Shown here piece by piece: positions 21,946-31,174 of a stretch of DNA of 64,000 nucleotides. The notes under the pieces were generated by a model that was given only the letters and a program-made list of their open reading frames with translations, was not told the origin of the DNA and did no database searches. The stretch is from Pseudeuparius sepicola (Eukaryota; Arthropoda; Insecta; Coleoptera; Anthribidae), in assembly GCA_963920635.1 (NCBI GenBank), contig OY987302.1, positions 39,001,500-39,065,499 on the forward strand, written 5' to 3'. Numbering within the stretch: the first letter of the stretch is position 1; each line of letters opens with the position of its first letter. The position numbers and the translations under genes are program-made.

Positions 21946-23660
21946 GAAACTGCAAGTGATACTAGCATGAAACCTCTTTATGTTCTTCAGGAAGGTATCT
22001 CCTTGGCAATGATTACTTGAATTTACTAAATACTAAATGTATCTTCTGTTTTAGCTTACTTTACTTTTCTGCAGATGACAGTGCTGATGAATATAAACCA
22101 ATTAAAGTCAATAAATACAAACGTTCTTTATCTTCGTCTTCAAGTGGGTCCTCTTCTAGTGAATCATCTTCAAGTAGCTCTACTTCAAGTAATGCGTCTT
22201 CTAGTAGCTCTGCTTCAAGTAATGCGTCTTCTAGTAGACCATGTATAGGAAATGAACCTTCTACCAGGGTACAGTCTTTTAATCAAAACGATGTGAACTC
22301 TCCAAAGAAAAAGGGTAAGAAAAGGCGAAGAAATGAAGATCAGTGGAAAAAGAATAAAGCAAAAATTTTGAAAAATTCTGGGAAAGAGTATGTGTCCCGA
22401 ACGGGCAAGACTGTTGGGGCCAGAAATATGAAACCACCATGCACCAGTAAATGCAGGCTAGCTTGTCCAACCAAATTCACAAGTGAGAAGAGACTTAGAA
22501 TATTTACAGACTATTGGGCATTAAAAACGCTGCAAAGACAACGAGATTTTTTAAGTTCTTGTATCTCTCCTTTAGAGGTTCCTTATCGGCGCCTAAAAAC
22601 TGATACGACAAAGGTCAGAAAACCCAACTGCTCTTTCTCCTTAACAAGTGAGGGTAAAAACATCAGAGTGTGTAAAACATTCTTAATAAACACGTTGGGC
22701 ATAGCTGAGAGAACCCTTCGTACAGTAATTGCAGCAAAAATGACTGACACTGGTTTTACGCCTATTGACAACCGTGGAAAACACCAGCAACAGCGCAAGA
22801 TGAAACCTGAAGTATTAGAATGTGTACGCTTACATATAGATAGCATACCCCGAATTGAGAGCCATTATGTCCGGGCTAACACAAACCGTGAATTTATAGA
22901 TGGTGGCCTTACAATCGCAGAAATGCATCGCCATTACAAATCACTTCGTGAATCAATAAATAAAGAAATTGCTACATACGATACATATTCTCGAATATTT
23001 AATACCCAATTTAATATTTCTTTTTTTTTTGCCTAAAAAGGACATGTGTGACCGATGCGAGTCTTATAAAAACGCTACTGGAGAGGAAAAATTGAAGATA
23101 GACAAACAGTACATGGAACATCAAAAACAAAAAGACCTTAGCAGAAAAGAAAAGGCAGCCGATATTCAAATGTGTATGGAGCCTGAAAGTAACACCATTG
23201 TTGCTATTTACGATTTGCAGGCCGTGATGCCTGTGCCAATTGGGGAATCATCAGCCTTCTTTTATAAGTCAAAACTTAATTGCTTAAATTTTACAGTGAG
23301 TAAACCTATAACCTATATCACAAAGTTATCTATTATTCTATATTGATCTGTTGGTCGTCTGTGGGGTTTTTAATAATTGTTGCGAGTAGCAAATTTTTTT
23401 AAATAATTTGATAAGATGTCTGTTTCAACACAATGCTTGTGCCGAAATTCAAATGCATTAAACTGAATTTAATTGAGGTAAGTTGTCCTAGTTTGTATTT
23501 TTTATTTTTTATTTTTTTATTTTTATTTGTATCAGAATAATCTAGTGACCTATGTTTTCTTGTGTTTGTTGTTTTTTAATGTAATTCTTAAACTTTTACA
23601 CTGCATGTTACCTGTCACTTGGAAGGTTTCCATATTTTTTATATATTTTTTATATTTTGT

Positions 23661-23705
23661 AGCCTTGAAGAAGTCGTAATATAACGACGAAACGTCGGCA
23701 AAATT
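23661..23705 (+). ncRNA. Hammerhead-like motif (copy 1)
   Basis: CTTGAAGAA, a 5-bp stem (GTCGT/ACGAC, loop AATATA), then GAAACGTCGGC. The layout resembles the CUGANGA - stem II - GAAA core of hammerhead ribozymes, but has one extra A and a U in place of the first core C. It lies in the large intron (23296-23844), probably within an inserted element. Cleavage activity is doubtful. Confidence 0.3.
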
Positions 23706-24142
23706 TAGACCAGTTTTTTTGTTGTTTATGCATACTAACCTTGTTATCCAGTACAACTATTAAAGATACTAAGGACGTGAAAACTGTATTTATTATTTAT
23801 TACTGTTTTTGATTTCGTGATATTTACTTTTACTGAATTTTAGATATCAGATATAAAGAATAAAGCTACAACCTGTTACTTTTGGCACGAGGGACTCTAA
23901 AGTTCCTGCAAAAAATTGCCGAAGATCATCCTAATTCTGACATAGTTTTCTATACAGACAATTGTTGCGGTTAACAAAAAAATCGGTAATTATTGATTTG
24001 CATGTATATTAATTTTACCTTACATACTGATTTTATTTTAGCTTCATTCTCTCCATGTATTATTATGCGATTACGGAATTAGCAATAAAATCTGTGACCC
24101 ATAAGTTTCTGATTCGCGGCAATACCCAGAATGAGGGTGATA

Positions 24143-24968
24143 CCCAGTTAACCACATTTGACGTATAACGTCAATTTAACGTATTTTTATAACATAAAAA
24201 ATACGTAAAGAAATTACGTTTCTAGAGTAGCGTTAAAATAACGTCATTATTTCGGCATCGTTAACCACATTTGATGTATAACGTCAATTTAACGTATTTT
24301 TATAACATAAAAAATACGTAGCGTTAATATTACGTCATTACTACGATACCCAGCTAACCACGAATTACCTATAACGCTTTATTTTAAAAACGTAACAAAT
24401 ACGTAGCTCAATTTACGGAAATATAACTTTATAAATACATCAAAAATGACATAATAAAAATAAGTAATAAAACTAGCGTCAATATTACGTTATTACTACG
24501 GTACAGATACTCCCGAATAATAAAACCTGGACCAAGGTTTTTGGGAAATCACAATAGAGTCCTTTCCTGAGACGATTAAGATCCTTTTGGCTTTGTCCCC
24601 TCCATTAGATGAATTTTTAGGCACCCTTTATTTTATTTCTATTTATTTCTGTGACGTCATCGAGATTCTAGCTTACACTGTTTTAGGCAATATTTTTCAT
24701 GTGCTTCGATAGATTAGTTGGTAAGAGCGTCGACATTAATTCCGATGTTCGTAGGTTCGAACCCTGGTGTTGGTGTGCGAATTTTATTTTTATGAGGTTA
24801 TATCTACCTTAAGTTTATGAGGTTATTTCTACGTCAGGATATTAACATCACTCTACCGGACTTTTTGTCATAATTATAACGTTAGTTTAACGTGATTTTC
24901 CTAACGTTATGGAGTTATAACTATAACGGTATTTTGACATAAAAAAAACCGGTTGTTGGTTAGCTGGG
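24143..24968. mobile_element. 826-bp MITE inserted in the transposase exon (TA duplication)
   Basis: The ends CCCAGTTAACCAC and, inverted, CCCAGCTAACCAAC are flanked by TA at 24141-24142 and 24969-24970. Removing the insert and one TA restores an open GGTGATAGTGCTCAT junction, which proves the insertion. The end-like block (CCAGTTAACCACATTTGACG / TAACCACATTTGATG / CCCAGCTAACCACGAATTAC) is repeated at 24143, about 24262 and 24351. ACGT and AACGTCA/TAACG motifs are very dense. A tRNA-like segment lies inside. Confidence 0.9.
24703..24785 (+). other. tRNA-like segment inside the MITE (pol III box A/B)
   Basis: TAGATTAGTTGGTAAGAG resembles a box A/D-arm and GTAGGTTCGAACCCTGG a box B/T-arm, about 30 bp apart as in tRNAs. 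The anticodon stem pairs poorly and there is no clear acceptor stem, so this is a tRNA-derived (SINE-head-like) sequence or a tRNA pseudogene, not a functional tRNA. Confidence 0.45.
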
Positions 24969-25250
24969 TAGTGCTCATTCTGTAATTGAAAAGTCAATTA
25001 AAAGAGCAAAGAAATCTGGTTCCATTTATGTGCCCGATCAATATGAACAAATAATCTGAAATGCGAAAAAAACTGGAAATCCGTTTATTGTCCACGAGTT
25101 AAATTATGAGGACTTCTGCGATTTAAAGGCTCTTGCGGATGAGATAGGACTGAATACTGCAAAAGACGTTAATGGGCAAGTAATTAAACTATCTGAAATG
25201 AAAATGGTACGATTCACAAAGGGCAGCAGTACCTACTCGTATAAAACTTC

Positions 25251-25300
25251 ATTCGATCATTGAGTAAAGGAATATTTATTCCTTTACTCAATGATTCGAT
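25251..25300. repeat. 36-bp perfect palindrome flanked by 7-bp direct repeats, in coding sequence
   Basis: CATTGAGTAAAGGAATA, TT, then its exact inverse (25258-25293). ATTCGAT precedes (25251-25257) and follows (25294-25300). Removing the palindrome and one ATTCGAT joins KTSFD to EDFIEV in one open frame, so this is an insertion into a formerly intact gene. Confidence 0.9.
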
Positions 25301-25854
25301 GAAGATTTTATCGAGGTGAACATTAACAACAAAGTTAGACGATCCATGAGCACAAAAAAGCTAGGTGAGGTGAAATTGAAACGAGCCTACAATTCAAAAA
25401 TATGTATTACTGGTCGTAAGAAAGACGATTTGTTGCATAGGTATTACGAAACTTTTAACAGTTCCCTCTTTTAAACAAAAATTATAATTACAATAGGAAA
25501 GTGTTTAAACTCTTAAAACTGTTTTAGTTAGTAACATTTGTTAAGTAATAAATAACTTCATTACTTTTTCAGTATTTTTTTAGTTTTATTTTAGTCCTCA
25601 ACTACTAATAATAATTATGGCGGAACTTCAAGTAAATTGAAAAATTTAGTAGAACAATGACACAATTGTGGGCAATTTTCTATTTTGTTTCCTTTTCTCA
25701 ACATATAGATGATCAGACTCATAAATTTTGTTTTGACCCAAAATAGCTAATGGATTATAAAAACTATTTCCATTAAAAAAAAGAATATCTTTAAACGTCT
25801 GTCCTGTAAAATTGCATTATTTACACTTGCGTCAATGTTGCACCGGATGTGCGA

Positions 25855-26640
25855 TTTGACAAATTTTTGTAATCCTACGTAAGGCATTAGGTAAGAATTA
25901 TTAGGGGTTGTGCTTGTAAAACCCTGAACTCTCTTTCATAATATACCTTGTTGTTAAATCGAGTTTTCCTCATCTTCATCTATAACATTACTCAATTGTT
26001 TCCACCTACTAGCAAATTATGAAAACAATAATCATTGATAGGTACCTACTTATTATTTGTCTATTATTTAAAAGATATGTTTCGATTTCGAAGGCCTTTA
26101 GTTTTTATTTATATTCAATTCTTTGCTTCTTTTTATAATGACGACGATAATGACACATTTCGGCTAAATAATTCATTATTTAAAACCAATTAATACAATA
26201 AAAAAAACACGTTCGCGGGTAGTAAATCTAGGGCAATAGGGTGAAAGTGCACAAAAAACAGGACTTCCAGCAGGAAAATGTAAAAAAAACATAGCCACAA
26301 AAACTATTGATAACCGTCTGCCAATGATAACAAAGCTTGTACCTAAAGGTCATAAAATTATTTAGATGCAGATGACTCACACCAAAAGTAAGTAACTAGT
26401 GAATGACCCTATACATACCGCTCGCCAACTAACATCTCCAACAGGGTGGTCGTCACAATGTCACTATAATAATAATTATTATTAAAATGAATAAGTTGAA
26501 CTGCAAAAAAATGTTGATTGCGCTGCACAATCAACATTTTTTTGCCCCATAATGCGCAATTTGCGCATTATAGGACACCTGTAATAATTTAATATGCATT
26601 TAGAAGTATCGATCACCATTCACAAGTAAAAATCTGGATA
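25855..26640. other. Unassigned; two small hairpins
   Basis: 26503-26545 is a hairpin with 18-bp arms (GCAAAAAAATGTTGATTG). Just after it, TAATGCGCAATTTGCGCATTA is palindromic. No gene-like frame was found. Confidence 0.5.
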
Positions 26641-27200
26641 GATGCGCTCTCTTATTCTCGGTAAAGGTCTGGTGATTGCACCTATTCTTAGCATTTGGTT
26701 GTCTGGATAATGATAGGGATAGATAATGATTAGGTACAGTATTAAGCACTGATTTCGATTATAGCAGTGTAAGGGAAAAATTATTATTAATACTATTAGT
26801 ACACAAACAACTATAATATTCTAGAGTAGGTATTTTTTACTGACTTCGGTGCAGGTCCATTGCCGGCTAAAGAGCACTCTGTATGCGCGGTAGACGCCCA
26901 GAATTAAATCGTTATCCCAAATTATTGAGATCGAGAGTCTGCAGCAGATAATGTTATTATCCAGTGAAATTGCCTTTATGCGTGTGTCCATGCTGCCTTA
27001 CATCAACATGCAAAATGGCGGGCCTCTAATTATTTCTCGCCGCTCATCGATATCCCTTATCTGGACTTGCAGATCTGGCCCAACGTGTGTCCGAGCGGCC
27101 CACCTACCAAAACATTTCGAACGAGTATAATAATAACACTGATTTACGGAATGATGGAACGCTGATGAACCCAGGCACGGAAGTTAAGACGTGTGCATCA
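26641..27200. promoter_or_regulatory. Candidate enhancer: GATA-motif cluster in unique sequence
   Basis: GGATAATGATAGGGATAGAT at 26705 packs four GATA cores into ~25 bp. Further cores lie at 26931 (TTATCC), 26945-26970 (CAGATAATG, TTATTATCC) and 27047-27062 (GATATCCCTTATCTGG). The block is less AT-rich, free of element ends and not repeated in the window. This fits a regulatory element, but conservation cannot be tested here. Confidence 0.3.
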
Positions 27201-27885
27201 TTACGCACCACGTCAATCTGTACCTACAAACGATATTGAAGGAATAGAAAGCAGGAGGAATAGAAACACGGCGATGAACAATAGTTTAGTTATAATGATT
27301 AATAATTATACCAAAAAAATTGCTAAAAATGACTGCGATAATTCCCAAATCGATAATCACTTAGGTATACAACATTTGTGTTAAATTTCATATTATGATG
27401 TTTGCTTTTTCCCACAAAACATCTGCGGGGTAACTCGATGTCTCATCTCTAGATATTATAAGAAAAAAATCTGAAAATAGGTTCTTATATGGGATTAAGG
27501 TCCATTTTATAATTTTAAAATAAAGTAATGACGTCATTGAATTTTTTTCCCGTGAATGTAAATTTGTTGCATCTGTCATTCATTAAACTTTATTAATTAT
27601 TATTATTAATCATAATTAATTATTAAGTAAACAATAAAATATATAAATAATATGTTACTGCTATTACCACAGAAAGAAATAAATTATACAAGACAAACGC
27701 TAAAACAAATTTTCAATGTGTTAGTTAATCGCAAGCATTATTATATTTTTCTTTTAAATGTTCCGATGGTGTCAAATGACAGGAAAAAATAGTTGACTGC
27801 CATGTTTATTTCCAAAGGTTACTTGTTTAAAACGTAGGGATTGACAATTTTTTAATACTTTTTTATAACATCAACTAGGTACGAT
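27201..27885. other. No recognised feature
   Basis: Short frames on both strands (27193-27384 plus, 27388-27579 minus) show no known motifs. AT-rich. Confidence 0.45.
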
Positions 27886-29045
27886 AGTTCAGTCAAATTG
27901 TAATCAAGGAAGGTTCGAAGTGTAAAGTTCTGTTGTAATTGTTTTTAGTGGTTTTATTTTATGTTTTTGTGGTGCTGAACACGAATCTGAAGTTGTCCAA
28001 CAAAAATTTTCGCGGCAAATATGAGTAATCAGCTTATAACTTGCAAAGCAAGCTATTTACGCCAAAAGTGGTGCTCTAGTAACATATAGAGCGATATAGA
28101 GTAAGTCTCTTAACATTTTTTGGACATCATATGGTTTCCACGCAAAAGAGAGTTGAAATATCAGGGAAAGAGGTAGTTTTTTTGGCAAGTAGCAATGAAT
28201 AAATAAATGAAATTCAAGTAAAACAATGGCTTGAAAATAAAAGTCCTGAGCAATGAGGAAGAAAACCAAATGGGGTCTGCAGCGAGTAGGTACCAATGCT
28301 ACAGCCCCTAGCACCAGAAGCAGTTTTAAAACTTATTTCTTGCAAATGCGTGAAGACCTGTCAGACCAAATGTAGATGCAAAAAAGCAGGCCTTAACTGT
28401 TCTAATATGTACCCGAACTGCAAGAACAGCTGTAATAACATGCCCGTTTCAGAAATTCAAGGAGAAGCAGAGGATGATCCAGAGTTCCCTGAATCACTTG
28501 AAGGTAACTATGCAAAGATAATTTTATCCCACCTTTATTTCTTCACCTACTATTTATTTGCGTGTTCAAAATATGTTAGTAAATAGGTATTCATAATATG
28601 TATTCAATAAATTGCAAACATTTGGAATTAAGTCAAGGATTATTTGTTTCAAGTGCAGAAGAATTGGAAGGCTGCCTTGGAGAAACCATGGAAATTCACG
28701 TCTTTTATTAGCCTATAGAATAATATTTACCTATATGAAATAAAAAAAAATATATAAATTAATGGTGTTTTTTGCTATTTTCCAAAAATTACTGAAGGTT
28801 CTCGATGTTTCAACACTCTTTTGCATTTTACTCCATTTCCACTTTTTGCGTAAGTAGCTTGCTTTGTCAGTTATAATATGAAAACCACTAAAAAACATTA
28901 TTTTTAGTAATTATTTTGATGGTTTCTGATATTTGCCGGGAAACTTGTTGGACAACTTCAGATTCGTGTTCAGCACCCCAAAAAACATAAAATAAACCAT
29001 TAAAAACAATTACACCAAAACTTTCCACTACCAGTTGACTGAACT
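27886..29045 (+). mobile_element. 1.16-kb inverted-repeat element carrying a Cys-rich gene tail
   Basis: The ends AGTTCAGTCAA (27886) and TTGACTGAACT (to 29045) are inverted, and the arms continue: CTGAACACGAATCTGAAGTT and GTCCAACAAAAATTTTCGCGG on the left match inverted sequence at 28935-28985. A further inner pair is CAAAGCAAGCTA. No target duplication was resolved. The centre contains the CXC-type fragment at 28260-28503. Confidence 0.7.
28287..28503 (+). pseudogene. CXC-type cysteine-rich C-terminal fragment
   Basis: The reading frame VPMLQPLAPEAVLKLISC is followed by CKCVKTCQTKCRCKKAGLNC, then SNMYPNCKNSCNN, ending in an acidic stretch (EDDPEFPESLEG) at a possible GT donor (28504). The spacing of Cys residues resembles the Tesmin/TSO1-like CXC repeat that ends many insect transposon-associated proteins (LAPAPE..L..I.C.C...C....C.C). 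An in-frame TAG lies just upstream (28287-28289), so the remainder of the protein is lost. Likely a captured or relic gene tail with no function by itself. Confidence 0.6.
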
Positions 29046-29531
29046 AAACGATAAAACCCACGGACACAAATATAAACATAACAGGAAATATCTCACTGCC
29101 GAAAGTCTAGACCACCAAGAAACTTCTGAATTTTCTCATTTTGACATAACGAACCAAGATTTTTCTCAATTCGCTCAGAATGCTGCCGCAAGCAGCTGGT
29201 TATACCGAAATGAAAATTGTTCAGATGAGGTTTTATATGATTAATTAAGATGGGTCGTATTCAGAGTTATTTTTATTTGAATAGCATAGTAGTGATTATG
29301 GTAGGATTCTCAACTTAATTGTTTTTGTAACACTTTCATCTTTACAAATTAAATGACGTCATTAACTCGTTGCGATGGATATATGCCACATTGTTATACC
29401 GATAAATTACAGAACATGCTTAAGCTTTGTGTAGAATGTCATCTGAAAAAATCTGAATTCACTAATCGGAGTTTATAGGGACCATCTATGACCATTAGAG
29501 CAAATAAACTTATTTTTATTCGTTTTGGTAG
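29046..29531. other. Unassigned; one 69-codon frame
   Basis: The frame 29035-29244 starts within the preceding element's end and reads an acidic, polar sequence (TAESLDHQETSEFSHFDI). No family was recognised; it may be chance or an old exon. Confidence 0.25.
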
Positions 29532-29539
29532 GTCCAGGG

Positions 29540-30204
29540 CTCAGAGAAATAACCAAGGATAGAGGGAGCAACAGCATCAAAATACATACGTTTGTAGTCA
29601 ACCAACATCTTATGCAAATTTACCAAAATAAACAAACATTAGGCCCATGCGTGTACAACGTTTACCTGAGATAGGTTATATCCTGAGAAATATCAATTTA
29701 GCCACATACCACACACTTTCTGCGTCCCATTGTATACAAAATCAGTCACTATTATCCTAAATACTAATAAATAGCCTATAAATGAACAGAAAAACAATTA
29801 AAAACGGGAAAAATGCATACGTAAACAATCGGAAAACTTGACTTGCTGGGCATACACAAAACAAATACCGCCGAGATAACGAACGCGGCGCCCGCGGCAG
29901 CAATAGCAGCGTTGCCATGTCGGGCGGTTTGAGGTATCTCTGACGATTTTATTAAAGTGATAATTAGATACTATAATTACAGCGCAATTTAGTTTTAGTT
30001 TAAAATTGTTACATACAAGAAATTAATAACTGCATTTGTTAATTTAGCGTTATGGGAGGTGTGCCTTTATTTAATCCCATTATTAAACCCTTCTATTTTG
30101 AAATGAAATGCTGTAAACAATGGAGTACGTGGCATCACTCAAAAAGATGTTGGCTTTGTTTACTTTTTGTTCTTACTCCCTCTATCCTTGGTTATTTCTC
30201 TGAG
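29540..30204. mobile_element. P-element-like MITE: perfect 29-bp TIRs, 8-bp target duplication
   Basis: 29540-29568 (starting CTCAGAGAAATAACCAAGG) is exactly inverted at 30176-30204. GTCCAGGG flanks both sides (29532-29539, 30205-30212). A second, internal inverted pair CCAACATCTT lies at 29602-29611 and 30144-30153, at similar distances from each end. Known: Drosophila P elements have 31-bp TIRs whose start contains GAAATAACA, internal 11-bp inverted repeats and 8-bp GC-rich target duplications. The match is suggestive; hAT elements also give 8 bp. The centre has a CpG-rich patch (about 29880-29935). No transposase. Confidence 0.75.
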
Positions 30205-30212
30205 GTCCAGGG

Positions 30213-30595
30213 TTATTCAAACTTAGCATCCCTATTCTTTCTAAGTAACTTTGGTTAATATAACAAATGAAATAAGTAACATATTTGCAAAAAAATTCAA
30301 CGAGTCCTCCATCATTCGCTAAGCACATCTCCAGGCGTTGCGTTGCGTTGCGTTTTTTTTAACGCGTTTCGGATTATTATCATAGAAGAGTTCCTATAAT
30401 TTTTTGTTTTAAATGACTTTCCTTGAAGGTGTTTTATAGACCTTATATTTTAATTTCCCCCCATAAGAAATAGTCTATAGTGGCGAAACATCGAGACTCT
30501 TGGAAGACTATCTGTAGAAAAGCATTAAGTAGTTTTATTATGCTTTAGGATTATACTATTATAATAGTACTATTTGTGACAATCCATTTATTTGC
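30213..30595. other. Unassigned; short GCGTT iteration
   Basis: GCGTTGCGTTGCGTTGCGTT at about 30337 is a four-copy 5-bp iteration. Nothing else was recognised. Confidence 0.5.
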
Positions 30596-30850
30596 ACTGC
30601 ACTGGAGCTCCATCTTGTTGAAACCACATTATTTGCACAAAGGGAGGATACATATCTTCCAACAAATTTATTAAATCTTCTATTAAAAAATTTAAATATA
30701 TTTAATTGCTAAGAGTGCCTTCAAAAATGCGGACCAATCAAAGTTTCATTGATTAATCCGCACTAAACATTAACACAAAAATACCCTTTGTTCTCTATGG
30801 GGTACACTTTATGCGGATTTTCATTGCCCCAGTGATTATTATTATAGTTA
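30596..30850 (-). pseudogene. Mariner-like transposase fragment
   Basis: Reading the minus strand from 30850: WGNENPHKVYPIENKGYF, then (after a stop) GLINETLIGPHF, frame changes, YLNFLIEDLINLLEDMYPPF and WFQQDGAPVQC. These are the middle of a Tc1/mariner-superfamily transposase, with the second catalytic Asp in QQDGAP. Stops and shifts show decay. It differs in sequence from the adjacent relic at 31175-32184, so it is a separate insertion. Confidence 0.7.
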
Positions 30851-30880
30851 TAAAGTAGCTAATGACCCAGCTGAATTATA

Positions 30881-31168
30881 TGTAAAAAAGGTAATGGGTG
30901 AAGGTCAGTTACACTCCTGGGGAAAAACTTTTATTCCATAGCCAACGTTTCGATTTATTTAAAATCTTCTTCAGGGTTCAGAAAAATCGCTTTCCCGAGT
31001 CAACAAATAATAATAAAAACAAGATACTTGTTAGATACATTTATGTGAGATCGAAACACAATAAATAGGTTGTTGGTAGAGGCATACAAAGTTTGAGCTG
31101 ACTGACAATCAGCTCAAACTGTTTTTCCCCAGGAGTGTAAGTGACCTTCACCCATTACCTTTTTTACA
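30881..31168. mobile_element. 288-bp palindromic element with hammerhead-like motif
   Basis: TGTAAAAAAGGTAATGGGTG, then AAGGTCAGTTACACTCCTGG, is inverted at 31125-31168. The interior includes the motif described at 30935-30981 and an inverted AGTTTGAGCTGA...TCAGCTCAAACT hairpin (about 31090-31120). Confidence 0.75.
30935..30981 (-). ncRNA. Hammerhead-like motif (copy 2)
   Basis: Minus strand: CCTGAAGAA, a 5-bp stem GATTT/AAATC, then GAAACGTTGGC. CUGAAGA matches the hammerhead CUGANGA core exactly, followed by one extra A. Compared with the copy at 23661 the stem bases differ but pairing is kept, which supports a structured RNA. Confidence 0.35.
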
Positions 31169-31174
31169 GATGAT

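Larger units (their letters stand above)
21219..25474 (+). pseudogene. Decayed multi-exon transposase gene of the 5.4-kb element
   Basis: Seven exons can be followed: 21219-21396, 21458-21565, 21650-21796, 21881-21994, 22075-23295, 23845-23985, and 24042-25474 (with insertions). The first introns keep phase 1. Exons 1-4 give an acidic N-terminus. Exon 5 has a Ser-rich tract, a basic stretch (KKKGKKRRRNEDQWKK), a Cys motif (PPCTSKCRLACPTKF), YWALKTLQRQRDFL, and later PKKDMCDRCESYKN. Exon 6 has SDIVFYTDNCC; exon 7 has VTHKFLIRGNTQNEGD and then KRAKKSGSIYVPDQY. The acidic YTDN and downstream H..F..G.TQNE.D are probably catalytic-core motifs, as in related insect proteins. Breaks: an extra T in a T10 run (23021-23030) before PKKD; a frame-shifting deletion near 23890; TAA at 23972-23974 where Gln is expected; MITE insertion at 24143; TGA at 25057-25059; 36-bp palindrome insertion at 25258. 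The start was chosen as the first Met in the open first exon. Confidence 0.8.
20417..25854 (+). mobile_element. 5.4-kb DNA transposon with 19-bp terminal inverted repeats
   Basis: TCGCACATCCGGTGCAACA at 20417-20435 is exactly inverted at 25836-25854. The flanks suggest only a short target duplication (TTT on both sides; 3 or 4 bp). Inside are an array of subterminal repeats next to the left end and one multi-exon gene (21219-25474) on the plus strand. The gene resembles a family of insect proteins of unknown function that I associate with the DUF7869-type domain and with Sola-like transposons; the superfamily assignment is inference. The copy is inactive (see the gene). Confidence 0.85.

Noticed and set aside
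22017..22074. Met at 22017 as the start of the 339-codon frame
   Set aside because: 22017-22074 is the 3' part of an intron ending TTTTCTGCAG; phase and upstream exons place the true junction at 22075.
24703..24785. Calling this a functional tRNA gene
   Set aside because: D- and T-arm words are good, but the anticodon and acceptor stems do not pair properly and it lies inside a MITE.
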